Part shown: positions 8,816-17,795 of the stretch, piece by piece
Numbering within the stretch: position 1 is the stretch's first letter
Layout of the letters: the number at the start of each line of letters is the position of its first letter
NCBI GenBank assembly: GCA_964475415.1
Contig: CAYYWZ010000013.1
Location: 9,324-73,323, forward strand
Reading direction: 5' to 3'
Origin: CALCMJ01 sp964475415
GTDB taxonomy: Bacteria > Bacteroidota > Bacteroidia > Chitinophagales > Saprospiraceae
DNA length: 64,000 nucleotides
The notes under the pieces: model-generated
What the model was told of the DNA's origin: nothing
The model's input: the letters and a program-made list of their open reading frames with translations, nothing else
Database searches by the model: none
Position numbers and translations under genes: made by a program

Positions 8816-10052
8816 CTTCTATTTGGACTTTACCTATGTATTCTACTATGCCAAGATTAATTCCAGCTTTACCTATTTTTATTCCTTTCCATGTATGTCC
8901 ACAATCATTATGTAGTAAGGCATTATTAAGTATAAGCTTACCTCCTGGCTCTACAGTAATAGATCCTCCTTTAGCCATAGACATACGACAACTTATAGTA
9001 AGTTCACCTCCCTTAGCAACTATAATATCATTTGTTACATCTTTAGCGCCACCCCAGCTTTTTTTAGAATCTATAACTAGTGCCACCTTAGGATCTAGTT
9101 CACACCAGTTAGGAACAAACAGTTTGCGTTGCATACTATTTGCTCGGGATATATTCTTATACATAACACCTATCTGACATGGTGTAACAGCACCCTGACT
9201 ATTATTATAATCCATCATGTTATTAGAAGCTAGGCCATCACATCTCGAATCATTATCATCCCAGCAGTTTGGGTGCTTAGGGGTATCATCGCATCCATCA
9301 TTATTCAGCCATGCGTGTCTAAGTCCTAGTATATGACCTATCTCGTGGTTGACAAGTGTAGCATATTTCCAAGACTTTCTTTCATTGGAATACAGTCCTG
9401 ATACTTTGAGATCTGAGCCTAAGGCTATACCTGATCCGTGACCTTTGTAGGTTTTTGATTTTACACTATCAGGATGATGAGGTAAGACAAATATGTTTAT
9501 GATAGAATCACTACCTATCTTGTACTTGTTAATAACCTTCCTGTCATAGTTGTTTCTATTTTTTCCTTTATTGATAAAATAATATAACTCATCATCATTG
9601 TGATAATAGAACCCATCATCATTGGGATCATCAGAGGACGGAGTGATAACGTACTGATATCCTATCGGTAAGGCTGGAGTTTTATTCCCTCTGGGAAGCT
9701 TCATTTTTTTATTTACTGCAATTCTTTCGTTTGCATTATTCAGTAACTCTTTCATAAATTTCTTCCCTTCTCTTTTTCCAAAATTCCCTTGCCCTTTGCT
9801 ATCGTACATAAAGTGAACGTTGACTCTAAGATCTAAGGGCTTATGTAGGTCTGGAAATTCCATATCAGGAATATAATTCAGAGGATCGGTACATCCTTTC
9901 TTCCCTGTACTTTTAGTGGCACTAAGTGTACCTAGCGTTTCTAGCTGCTCCACCTGGGTAAGACTTATGTACTCCAGATTCTGAGTTTTACAAGCAAGAA
10001 TGATGAATAGAAATATTACTACAATTGCTACTATGTATTTAGTGCTCCGCAT
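8799..10052 (-). CDS. M43-type zinc metalloprotease lipoprotein, short C-terminus
   Basis: 417-residue secreted protease of the pappalysin (M43) metzincin type. A lipobox (FIILAC, Cys21) predicts a lipoprotein. The zinc site HEIGHILGLRH occupies residues 236-246 (His236, His240, His246, Glu237) and a Met-turn NNMMDY follows near 277-282. Cys-rich segments between them (CDDTPKHPNCW) fit the family. After residue 340 a repeated ISCRMSMAKGGSITVEPGG segment looks like the start of a beta-helix, but the protein ends soon after and lacks the T9SS sorting domain usual in such proteins. It may be C-terminally truncated. It overlaps fabG and the downstream membrane gene. Confidence 0.8.
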   Translation of the reverse strand: MRSTKYIVAIVVIFLFIILACKTQNLEYISLTQVEQLETLGTLSATKSTGKKGCTDPLNYIPDMEFPDLHKPLDLRVNVHFMYDSKGQGNFGKREGKKFMKELLNNANERIAVNKKMKLPRGNKTPALPIGYQYVITPSSDDPNDDGFYYHNDDELYYFINKGKNRNNYDRKVINKYKIGSDSIINIFVLPHHPDSVKSKTYKGHGSGIALGSDLKVSGLYSNERKSWKYATLVNHEIGHILGLRHAWLNNDGCDDTPKHPNCWDDNDSRCDGLASNNMMDYNNSQGAVTPCQIGVMYKNISRANSMQRKLFVPNWCELDPKVALVIDSKKSWGGAKDVTNDIIVAKGGELTISCRMSMAKGGSITVEPGGKLILNNALLHNDCGHTWKGIKIGKAGINLGIVEYIGKVQIEDVEQS

Positions 10053-10768
10053 ACGCTTATCGTTTGTCCTGATATATAGGTAGATAGATCAGAGGCTAAA
10101 AAAACGCAAGCATTAGCAACATCTTCTCCTGACCCCATTCTCTTTAGTGGAATAGCATCTTCATAAGCTTTGATCACTTTTTCGTCGAGCTCACCAGTCA
10201 TCTCTGTAGTGATAAAACCCGGTGCTATAGCATTACATCTGATACCTCTAGATCCTACTTCCTTTGCTATAGATTTTGTAAATCCTATGATACCTGCTTT
10301 CGAAGCAGCATAATTAGCCTGTCCAGCATTTCCGAATACACCTACAACAGAAGACATGTTGATAATAGACCCTGCTCTATTTTTGAGCATATGTCTTAAG
10401 AGCTGTTTCGTAACATTAAATACAGATTTAAGATTAACATCTATAACTCTATCCCATTGCTCTTCACTCATTCTGAGCATAAGGGTATCCTGAGTGATTC
10501 CAGCATTATTGATTAGCACATCTATCTTAGGATGATCTTCTGTCACTTGCTTTACCAAGGCTTCAGCTTCTTCATAACTACTTGCATCTGACCTTATTGC
10601 AAATACTCTATCACCTAGTTCCGACACAATAGCTTCAGCTTTCTCAGCTGAAGATCTATATGTAAATATTACCACTGCTCCTTCTTTATGAAAAGAACGT
10701 ACAATAGATTCCCCTATTCCTCTAGAACCGCCAGTAATAAGGCATGTTTTTCCTTCTAATAAACCCAT
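10031..10768 (-). CDS. fabG: 3-oxoacyl-[acyl-carrier-protein] reductase FabG
   Basis: Reduces 3-oxoacyl-ACP in fatty acid elongation, using NADPH. The SDR cofactor motif TGGSRGIG follows the start, NNAGITQDT and NMSSVVGVFGNAGQANYAASK supply the NNAG, Ser, Tyr and Lys catalytic set, and the C-terminal YISGQTISVCG is typical of FabG. The frame is open to a TTG at 10789, but that codon overlaps a TATTTTTG -7-like element (10787-10794 on the minus strand), so the ATG at 10768 (MGLLEGKTCLITGG) is the likely start; it also matches the usual FabG N-terminus. The 3' end overlaps the protease gene by 22 bases. Confidence 0.9.
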   Translation of the reverse strand: MGLLEGKTCLITGGSRGIGESIVRSFHKEGAVVIFTYRSSAEKAEAIVSELGDRVFAIRSDASSYEEAEALVKQVTEDHPKIDVLINNAGITQDTLMLRMSEEQWDRVIDVNLKSVFNVTKQLLRHMLKNRAGSIINMSSVVGVFGNAGQANYAASKAGIIGFTKSIAKEVGSRGIRCNAIAPGFITTEMTGELDEKVIKAYEDAIPLKRMGSGEDVANACVFLASDLSTYISGQTISVCGALNT

Positions 10769-10786
10769 ATATTTTTCGATTTGGAT

Positions 10787-10794
10787 CAAAAATA
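10787..10794 (-). promoter_or_regulatory. -7 promoter element upstream of fabG
   Basis: TATTTTTG on the minus strand fits the Bacteroidota -7 consensus TAnnTTTG and lies 19 bases before the preferred fabG ATG. No clear -33 TTTG was found at the right distance. Confidence 0.4.
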
Positions 10795-10922
10795 AGAACT
10801 TTTTGTCTTGACTGTACCAGAGTTAGATTTTTTGTTTGTAAAAAAACGCTGCTTTATCAACTGACTCATATCAATTGACAATAAAATTGTAATTTAAAGA
10901 ATTATAAATAATAAATTATATT

Positions 10923-13247
10923 ATGAGTATTAAGGAACAAGAATTTACAAGTTTCTCGCCAGGTATACTGAGTATGTTACCCTTATTTTATGTAGGATGG
11001 TCAGATTCCGTTCTTAGTCCGAGCGAAATGAAAATCATCCATAAAACCTTGGAAGAATTTCCATTTTTGACAAAAGAAGATAGAAAATATCTTATCAAAT
11101 GGACCAATCCACTAAATCCACCCTCAGAGAAAATATTCAAATCTTGGGCACTAGAAATAAGAAAGTTCTCCGATAATATACCTCACGATAAAAAACAATC
11201 ATTAGCCGATCTTGGATTAGAAATAGCTCAGGCGAGTACTAACTATAAAAGTGATATCATATGGAATGCTCCTGAAACTAAAAATGCGCTAGCTGAAGTC
11301 GAGGAAGCTCTAGGAATCAATAATTCTGTAAGCCAAAATCTAGTCTTTGGGTCTTCCGATACAGACCTAATAGAAAATAATCAAGCTTCTAGTTTTTCTG
11401 CTATTAAACTAGGGAAAGCTCTTGATGGGCCCTACGCAGAAACTAAAGAGAGGATGCGTAAGCTGATGAGAGATCCATTTTTTGCCTACCAAACAATACG
11501 AGATAAAGACGAGTATAGAAACCATGTTCTAGAACAGCTCAAGGCACTTTCTAAACAAGGACTAAGTGCGTATGCATTTTCCAAAAAATATGGTGGTCTA
11601 CAGAAATCAGGTGACCACATTACTGTATTCGAGATGTTAGGTTATCATGATCTAAGCCTCACCATTAAGTTCGGTGTACAGTTTGGATTATTTGGTGGTG
11701 CTATAAGTGGCCTAGGCACGGAAGTACATCACAAAAAATATATTGCTCCACTTATCTCAGCGGAGTTATTAGGATGTTTTGCCATGACAGAAACAGGTCA
11801 TGGCTCTAATGTTAAGGGCTTAGAAACTACCGCTACATACAACAAAGAAAATGATAGTATAATCATAAACACACCGCATAGGTCTGCCGGGAAGGAGTAC
11901 ATAGGTAACGCTATACACTGTAGTATGGCTGCTGTGTTTGCACAGCTTATTGTTGATGGAGAAAGCCATGGTGTACATGCTATTCTTGTACCTGTAAGGG
12001 ATAAAGAAAATAATTTATTGCCAGGAGTAGAAATAGAAGATTGCGGTTACAAGATGGGACTTAATGGTGTAGACAATGGTAGGTTATGGTTTACAGATGT
12101 GGAGGTACCTAGAGAAAACTTACTAAATAAGTATGGATCTATAACGGATGAAGGTAAATACCACAGTCCTATTGCAGATGCTAACAAAAGATTTTTCACT
12201 ATGCTAGGTGCGCTTGTAGCTGGAAGAATTTCTGTAGGTCTTGCTGGACTGAATGCTTCCAAGACAGCCTTAACAATAGCTATAAAATATGGCCTTAAGC
12301 GACAGCAATTTGCAGGTAAAGAAGGAGATCCAGAAACAATATTGATGGATTACCCATCACACCAGAGAAGATTGTTACCCCTGCTAGCGAGAACGCATGC
12401 TCTATATTTTGCTATGAGCGATGTAGTTGTAGATTATGCACAGTTAGGAGAAGATGGCGATACAAGAAAGATAGAAACGGATGCAGCAGGGCTGAAGGCT
12501 ATAGCAACCTGGCATACGACTAATACCATACAGGAATGTAGAGAAGCCTGTGGAGGAAAAGGTTATCTATCAGAAAATAGGTTTACTGATCTAAAAGCCG
12601 ACACAGATATTTTTACAACCTTCGAAGGTGATAATACGGTCTTATTACAACTCGTAGCAAAGGGCTTGCTGACAAAGTTTAAAAAATCTTTTAACGATGA
12701 AGGTTTCCGTGCAGTGATGCGTTATCTCGGCAGTAGGCTATCGCAAAAAGCTACAGAGTTCAACCCTGTCTTTCAGAGAAATACAAAAGTATCGCATCTG
12801 ATGGATATAGAATTCCATAAAGATGCTTTTAGATATAGAGAGAAAAAATTATTGCTGACAGTAAGTCAGAGAATGCAGGATTATCTCAAGAAAAGAATAG
12901 ATCCCTACAAGGCTTATCTAAAATGTCAAACACATATGATCGAGCTAGCTAAGGCTTATGTTGACAGGATGGCGCTTAAGGCATTTATTAAGAGAATAGA
13001 AGTTATGGAAGAAGGACCAGAGAAAAAAGTTCTGCTTAAGGTGTATCAACTTTTTGCATTGACCACAATAGAAGATAATAAGGGTTGGTTCCTAGAAAAT
13101 GATTATATGGATGGTACTAAATCGAAAGCAATAAGAAGGGTCACTAACAAGTTATGCCAAGAACTCAGATACGAAGCAGAAGGGCTTGTCGATGCATTTC
13201 TTATTCCAGAAGAAATGCTAGGTGCAAAGATTATTCTATATAATTGA
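10923..13247 (+). CDS. Acyl-CoA oxidase/dehydrogenase family protein
   Basis: 774-residue flavoprotein of the acyl-CoA oxidase type, for the first step of fatty acid beta-oxidation. After an N-terminal helical extension of about 150 residues come the FAD-binding middle domain (FAMTETGHGSNVKGLET, then the YKMGLNGVDNGRLWF strand), the CGGKGYLSENRF segment of the C-terminal helical domain, and the catalytic-base context TTFEGDN with Glu568. The length and ETGHGSN motif favour acyl-CoA oxidase over short dehydrogenases. It is monocistronic and divergent from fabG. Confidence 0.85.
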   Translation: MSIKEQEFTSFSPGILSMLPLFYVGWSDSVLSPSEMKIIHKTLEEFPFLTKEDRKYLIKWTNPLNPPSEKIFKSWALEIRKFSDNIPHDKKQSLADLGLEIAQASTNYKSDIIWNAPETKNALAEVEEALGINNSVSQNLVFGSSDTDLIENNQASSFSAIKLGKALDGPYAETKERMRKLMRDPFFAYQTIRDKDEYRNHVLEQLKALSKQGLSAYAFSKKYGGLQKSGDHITVFEMLGYHDLSLTIKFGVQFGLFGGAISGLGTEVHHKKYIAPLISAELLGCFAMTETGHGSNVKGLETTATYNKENDSIIINTPHRSAGKEYIGNAIHCSMAAVFAQLIVDGESHGVHAILVPVRDKENNLLPGVEIEDCGYKMGLNGVDNGRLWFTDVEVPRENLLNKYGSITDEGKYHSPIADANKRFFTMLGALVAGRISVGLAGLNASKTALTIAIKYGLKRQQFAGKEGDPETILMDYPSHQRRLLPLLARTHALYFAMSDVVVDYAQLGEDGDTRKIETDAAGLKAIATWHTTNTIQECREACGGKGYLSENRFTDLKADTDIFTTFEGDNTVLLQLVAKGLLTKFKKSFNDEGFRAVMRYLGSRLSQKATEFNPVFQRNTKVSHLMDIEFHKDAFRYREKKLLLTVSQRMQDYLKKRIDPYKAYLKCQTHMIELAKAYVDRMALKAFIKRIEVMEEGPEKKVLLKVYQLFALTTIEDNKGWFLENDYMDGTKSKAIRRVTNKLCQELRYEAEGLVDAFLIPEEMLGAKIILYN

Positions 13248-13266
13248 TTTTGATTTGATAAAAAAA

Positions 13267-13296
13267 AGAGTAGATGATAAGATAATCATCTACTCT
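13267..13296. terminator. Strong hairpin between convergent units
   Basis: 12-bp stem AGAGTAGATGAT (13267-13278) / ATCATCTACTCT (13285-13296). The A tract before it gives a T run on the minus strand, so it terminates minus-strand transcription best; it also lies 20 bases after the acyl-CoA oxidase stop. Confidence 0.6.
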
Positions 13297-13406
13297 CTTA
13301 CTCAAACAACTTTACTTTTATGATGATTTATATTTTATTAAAAAAGAGTAGGAGATAACATTTTACCTCCTAACACTTAAATGATAATATAAAACACCCT
13401 TATATT

Positions 13407-13742
13407 TTAAGCCGCCTTAGATTCTAGATTAGAATAAAGCGTTTTTATCTCTATATCGACACCATGAAGGTATGGCTGAATTTTGTAGTCCATTACTATT
13501 TTTGCAAGCATTCCAGGGATCTTGAGAGAATCTTTAAGTGAAATTTTAGACCCTTCCATATGAATCCATCTTTTTAATGGAACTTCTTGTATTCTATTCA
13601 TAATAAGCTTTCGTCCATAAGCTTTTTTTAATTTCAAGAAAATCTCTACATCGAATAACCATCTTGTTGTAGATGATTTGACAACTGGGATTATAGATGG
13701 TATACAGGTTTTACCGTTACAAGTTACCCTCCTCTTGTACAT
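13407..13742 (-). pseudogene. C-terminal fragment of a family 2 glycosyltransferase
   Basis: 111-residue frame matching only the C-terminal part of dolichyl-phosphate-glucose-synthase-like GT2 enzymes: RWLFDVEIFLKLKKAYG, then IQEVPLKRWIHMEGSKIS and a KDSLK helix. The nucleotide-binding and DxD region that should precede it is missing; the first 25 residues (from the Met at 13742) look unrelated to the family. No remainder was found in the 268 bases upstream. Most likely a 5'-truncated relic. A complete GT2 of a related type is at 47017. Confidence 0.6.
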
Positions 13743-14010
13743 CAGATTATAGCACTACTTTCTTTTGTAGTAGGTCTCAAGATGGGATTCTATACTGTTA
13801 TATCTGTCTTAGATTTTTCGTGTGTAAGTATTAAATTTTTCATTTCTAAATTATTGTAATGTGTTATAAAATAAATATTCTTTTAAATACAGCACAATAA
13901 TAGCCTCATTAGGGGTTTAATACTCCTGATTTTAGTTAACTAGCGCCTTATACCCGTTTTTTGGATTATAATACACGGTAATTGGAAAAACGAATTCTAT
14001 CTTTATTACA

Positions 14011-16044
14011 ATGATAAAAATTAGACGAATTGGGCTCTCCATAATTCTTAGCTTTTTATACTTTATAAGTATAACTGGCCAATCTTCAAGTTTTCAAGAA
14101 GGATTCGACTATCTAGAACAAGGTGCATACGAAGAAGCAGAACAATTCTTCGAGAAGGTCTTACTTGAAGACACGAATAACAAAACTGCTCAAATATGCT
14201 ATAACAGGGCGATCGGCTTACAAGGAAAATCGAGTCTAGCGTTGAAAAATTTTGTCCTATTAGATGATCAGTTTCCCGATGACTATGAAATTCAACTCAA
14301 CCTTGCTGAGGCGTATATGTGGAACAAAGATTATGATGCTGCTTCAACATTGTATGCACAATTAATAGAAAAAGATAAAACTAACTTCGTAGCTCTTATG
14401 GGCTATGCAAATGCTCAAGCAGCTACTAAAAATTATGAAGAAGCGCTCGTATTTATTAAAAAAGCATTAGAAGTAGACTCCTTAAATCAAAGTGCAGCTC
14501 TATCCCAAAAATTTATCAACCTAGGATATGCTGATCAGCTGAAGAAACAAAAGTCTTATGAAGAGTCTGAATCTATCCTTTTGACTCTGGATAAAGAATT
14601 TCCTCAAGACAAAGATGTTTATATAAGTATAGCTAATCTATACCTTACTTGGGACAGACCCTCTGATGCTCAAACCATTTTCAAAAAAATGGATCTGCTC
14701 GATATGAATCCTTTCCAAGCCTATAATGGTCTATCTTATACTAGCTTGCTTCTGCATAGACATAAGGATGCTTATCGCTATGCAGAGAAAGCCATAGAAC
14801 TGAATAGCGAGGATAGGTCAGAAAGAATAAAATCTGGTATAACTTACACCAATGCACTAGGTATTAATAATAGATTTTCTGAAGCAGGACATTACTTAGA
14901 ATCCTTAGAAGAAGCTGAAGGTCAGGATTTACAGATAGATATGGCTAAGGCTAGAATGAAATTATGGAACAGATCGTTTAAAAAATCTTACGAAGAGTTT
15001 CTTCTCCTAGAAGAGCTTAATCCAGAAAGTTTTGAGATTAAGATGAGTATAGCAGAAACCTTAGTCGCACTAAAAAAGAAAAATAAGGCAAAAGCAAAAA
15101 TAAGAGAAGCCCTTAATCTGCAAGCTGAACAGGCAGATGCAGAGCGTTTACTACACAAACTAGAACTAGAATCTAGACCTCTTATACACTTTTACACAGA
15201 TAGAAATACAGATATAGGTGATAACAACTCCAATGTTTTCGGGTTAGATGTTCAATTAAATAAAGACGAAAAATTTACACCAAGATTATTTGTCAATAGA
15301 AAAAATACAACGCAGGCTAACACCATTAGCGCAAATATATTACGAGCTGGTGTAGGTAACATCTTGCAGTTAAGGCCTTCCTTAAAGTTGATTACAGATA
15401 TAGGCGCAGCACGTATTTCTTCTCCTAATATATCAGGTGGAGAATTCTTATATAAAGTAGCATTAAATGGACAATTGGGTAAGGCCCTCAATCTAGAGCT
15501 GGGAATTAATAGGGATATACAAGATTATAATTCTGATCTAATAGATAATACAATAAACCTTACAAACTATTACCTGAGCTATAATTTCAATTTTTCTAGA
15601 AAACTTGGTGCTTACTCGCAGTTTATAAGAACAAGTCAAACCGATGGAAATAAAAGAAATTTGATTTTTGCTTCCCTCTATTATTCTATCAGACAATATC
15701 CAAATATCAAATTTGGCGCAGACTTCTTAAGTTTCGAATTTTTGTTTAGTACTCCGGATTATTTTAGTCCAGATTACTACCAAAATATAGAAGGTTTTCT
15801 ACAAGTATCTAATCTAGATTACGAAAAACAAACTATACTATACGATGTTTTTGTGGCGATAGGCAAACAAAAAATAGAAGACGAAACTTCACAAACGACA
15901 AGAAGAATAGAGGTAAAAGCAGGCTATCGATTCAATCCTAGAACGAAAATTCTTCTAAGTTTCTTAAACAGTAATGCCTCCAAAGTTTCCGCCGTAGGTT
16001 TTTCTTTTACAAATTTTGGATTAGATTTTTATCATTACTTATAA
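14011..16044 (+). CDS. TPR-repeat protein with C-terminal outer-membrane beta-barrel
   Basis: 677 residues. A signal peptide (FLYFISITGQ, cleavage near residue 24) is followed by about ten TPR-like helical hairpins to about residue 390 (e.g. GFDYLEQGAYEEAEQFFEKV), then a region of alternating strands ending in an aromatic-rich C-terminus (FTNFGLDFYHYL), typical of outer-membrane barrels. The arrangement recalls YaiO/PelB-like proteins that export polysaccharide, but that role is inference. No synthase or exporter genes are adjacent. It converges on the fragment cluster downstream, with a shared hairpin at 16052-16084. Confidence 0.65.
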   Translation: MIKIRRIGLSIILSFLYFISITGQSSSFQEGFDYLEQGAYEEAEQFFEKVLLEDTNNKTAQICYNRAIGLQGKSSLALKNFVLLDDQFPDDYEIQLNLAEAYMWNKDYDAASTLYAQLIEKDKTNFVALMGYANAQAATKNYEEALVFIKKALEVDSLNQSAALSQKFINLGYADQLKKQKSYEESESILLTLDKEFPQDKDVYISIANLYLTWDRPSDAQTIFKKMDLLDMNPFQAYNGLSYTSLLLHRHKDAYRYAEKAIELNSEDRSERIKSGITYTNALGINNRFSEAGHYLESLEEAEGQDLQIDMAKARMKLWNRSFKKSYEEFLLLEELNPESFEIKMSIAETLVALKKKNKAKAKIREALNLQAEQADAERLLHKLELESRPLIHFYTDRNTDIGDNNSNVFGLDVQLNKDEKFTPRLFVNRKNTTQANTISANILRAGVGNILQLRPSLKLITDIGAARISSPNISGGEFLYKVALNGQLGKALNLELGINRDIQDYNSDLIDNTINLTNYYLSYNFNFSRKLGAYSQFIRTSQTDGNKRNLIFASLYYSIRQYPNIKFGADFLSFEFLFSTPDYFSPDYYQNIEGFLQVSNLDYEKQTILYDVFVAIGKQKIEDETSQTTRRIEVKAGYRFNPRTKILLSFLNSNASKVSAVGFSFTNFGLDFYHYL

Positions 16045-16051
16045 AACATAG

Positions 16052-16084
16052 AATAGGAATAGACCAAATTGACCTATTCCTATT
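16052..16084. terminator. Bidirectional terminator
   Basis: 11-bp perfect stem AATAGGAATAG (16052-16062) / CTATTCCTATT (16074-16084), with A tract before and T tract after. It lies between two convergent units. Confidence 0.75.
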
Positions 16085-16109
16085 TTATGCTTACACTTAA
16101 TAATCTGAA

Positions 16110-16624
16110 TTATAATTTGGTGAATTTTTCTGTCAACATCTGACCATCTGGGCATGTAATCTTATAAATATATATACCCATCTCTAATGAATTAATACCT
16201 AATTCTAGTTGATTATATCCTGCTACTGCTTGTCCAACTTTATTAATAACCACCTCTCCATTCATACTTAAAACTTGTAAATCATAAGCTTGAAAATCAG
16301 ATGATTTAAACATTATTGTTGCATTATTCGCAACAGGATTAGGATATATGACAGTCTCACTTTGTGTATGTTGGAATGGGTTTTCAGAAGTTCTTTCTGT
16401 AAAATAAATTTGGCCCAGATCTAATTCTACTTCCGTACTACCCTCCTCGCTTACAACTGTGAAAACTAACATTTTGATGTCATTCCATTCTAATATTTCT
16501 GCATCACTATTAGAAAACATTTCTTTAGATATATCTATTCTCTGCTCTTCTGTAGTCAATTCAAAAGATGTTCTAAGTTGATCTTTCCATTCTACGATCC
16601 CATCCTTAATCAATGTAATGTTCA
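16110..16624 (-). pseudogene. T9SS-sorted secreted protein tail (out-of-frame continuation)
   Basis: 171-residue frame that lacks a convincing start (only a TTG at 16625). It carries a C-terminal Por sorting domain: YPNPVANNATI, then a QVLSMNGEV strand and the final YKITCPDGQMLTEKFTKL. It continues the preceding frame (16622-17302) through a one-base loss: at GAAGTTTGAAC, restoring one T reads through without a stop. Together the two frames describe the C-terminal part of an exported protein whose N-terminus has been replaced by a histidine-kinase N-terminus. As it stands it would not be exported. Confidence 0.65.
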
Positions 16625-17302
16625 AACTTCCCTTTCTTTATTTTCTACCGTAAAGTATAGGTCTCCGTTGTGATAGGCTCCATTCTTGATATATAGATCT
16701 GGAATGCCTGACATATTATAATTACTTATTTCTTTCTCTGCTCTAAGGAGTTCTAATGTACCATTTACAATTGCCGAAAGATGGCTAATATTACTTGCCC
16801 ATGTCTGGAAGTTAGAGTAATCTACTTGCTTTGTGTATCTGTCAATACTCCAATGGTTTTCCAAGATAAAATCACCTGCCTTACCTTCTCGCACTGAAAA
16901 GTTGCAACTATATTCCGCTGTACCGTTTCTTTTCTTGAATTTCAATACGGCTTGGTGATGTTCAGGATCTACAAAAAGTAAAAATGGTTTCCCTATAACT
17001 TGTTCCCACGTGTAGCCCATGGAAGTTAGTCCAGTTTCGTTTACATAGGTAAAAAACCCGTTGAAGTCTATATTAAATATAAAGTCTGATGCCTTTTCGA
17101 CAAGAATCTCATATTTTTCTTTACTTGCCCTTAGTGCATCTGTCCTATCCTTGACTTGTTGCTCTAGATTTGTATTTAATTCTTTTAACTGTTCATTAGT
17201 ATGATATAACTCAAGCGCTTTAGATTCAAGAATAGACTCTGCCTCTTTTCTAGCAGCAATAGATCTCTGGAGTCTTTTCTTTATGATATCTACTTCAGAC
17301 AT
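16622..17302 (-). pseudogene. Chimeric ORF: PAS sensor-kinase N-terminus fused to secreted-protein part
   Basis: 226 residues. Residues 1-60 form the coiled-coil (KRLQRSIAARKEAESILE..., LEQQVKDRT) and 61-122 most of a PAS domain (EKYEILVEKASDFIFNIDF, VDPEHHQAVLKF) typical of the histidine kinase paired with H-NOX genes. After about residue 122 (near position 16936) kinase similarity stops; the remainder (WSIDRYTKQVDYSNF...) reads like an extracellular protein and continues, one base out of frame, into a T9SS tail. DHp and ATPase domains are gone. It starts 1 base after the H-NOX stop, preserving the usual H-NOX-kinase order. Confidence 0.7.
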
Positions 17303-17303
17303 C

Positions 17304-17732
17304 TTATTTTTTTATCAAGGTAAACATCACGTTGTTTCCCATATCATCTAGATTTTCTCGACTGACATCTATCGGCTCACCATAATGCTCTACAGTCTTT
17401 TCTATAAGTCCAAGAGCAAAATCTGACATACTTCTTTCTGAACTATATTTCATTTTAAGTATATTATTATCTACTCTTTGTGTTTCAAAACTAGGTAGCT
17501 GAGCATCAGGATATAATTTCCTAACCTCTACATGGATATGATCTTCTATAGATTCTAAAAAATCGAAACTATTATCCACTACACTGAAAAAAGATGGATA
17601 ATTTTTAATAAAGGTATTAAACAAATACTTTCCAAAAGCATTCAATAAATCAGGAATAGGTATGTTGGATTTCTTATGTAAATAGGTCAATAGGTTGACC
17701 ATTTCTGAATGTTCATAAGTACCGGCTTTGAT
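17304..17732 (-). pseudogene. H-NOX (heme NO-binding) domain, C-terminal part
   Basis: Frame open from about 17732 to 17304; only from the Met at 17702 does a start codon exist. The part from YEHSEMVNLLTYL onward matches the H-NOX/HNOB domain (a heme sensor of NO or O2). Counting from that Met, the proximal heme ligand context IEDHIHVEV puts the ligand at His57, and the propionate-binding YxSxR motif is Y86-S88-R90. The missing N-terminus is found at 18934-19061, on the far side of a lipoprotein gene. The heme-binding half is intact, but the helices that close the pocket are separated from it. Confidence 0.85.
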
Positions 17733-17795
17733 ATCGGTTCGTCTCGCTGAGGTACGAAAGCGATATGACCTGATATCTTCTGTTATATATTGCTT

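Noticed and set aside
17739..17765. Possible integron-type attC site at the insertion junction
   Set aside because: A short TTCGT/ACGAA hairpin exists but the core GTTRRRY / RYYYAAC boxes are not both present; kept only as a remark.
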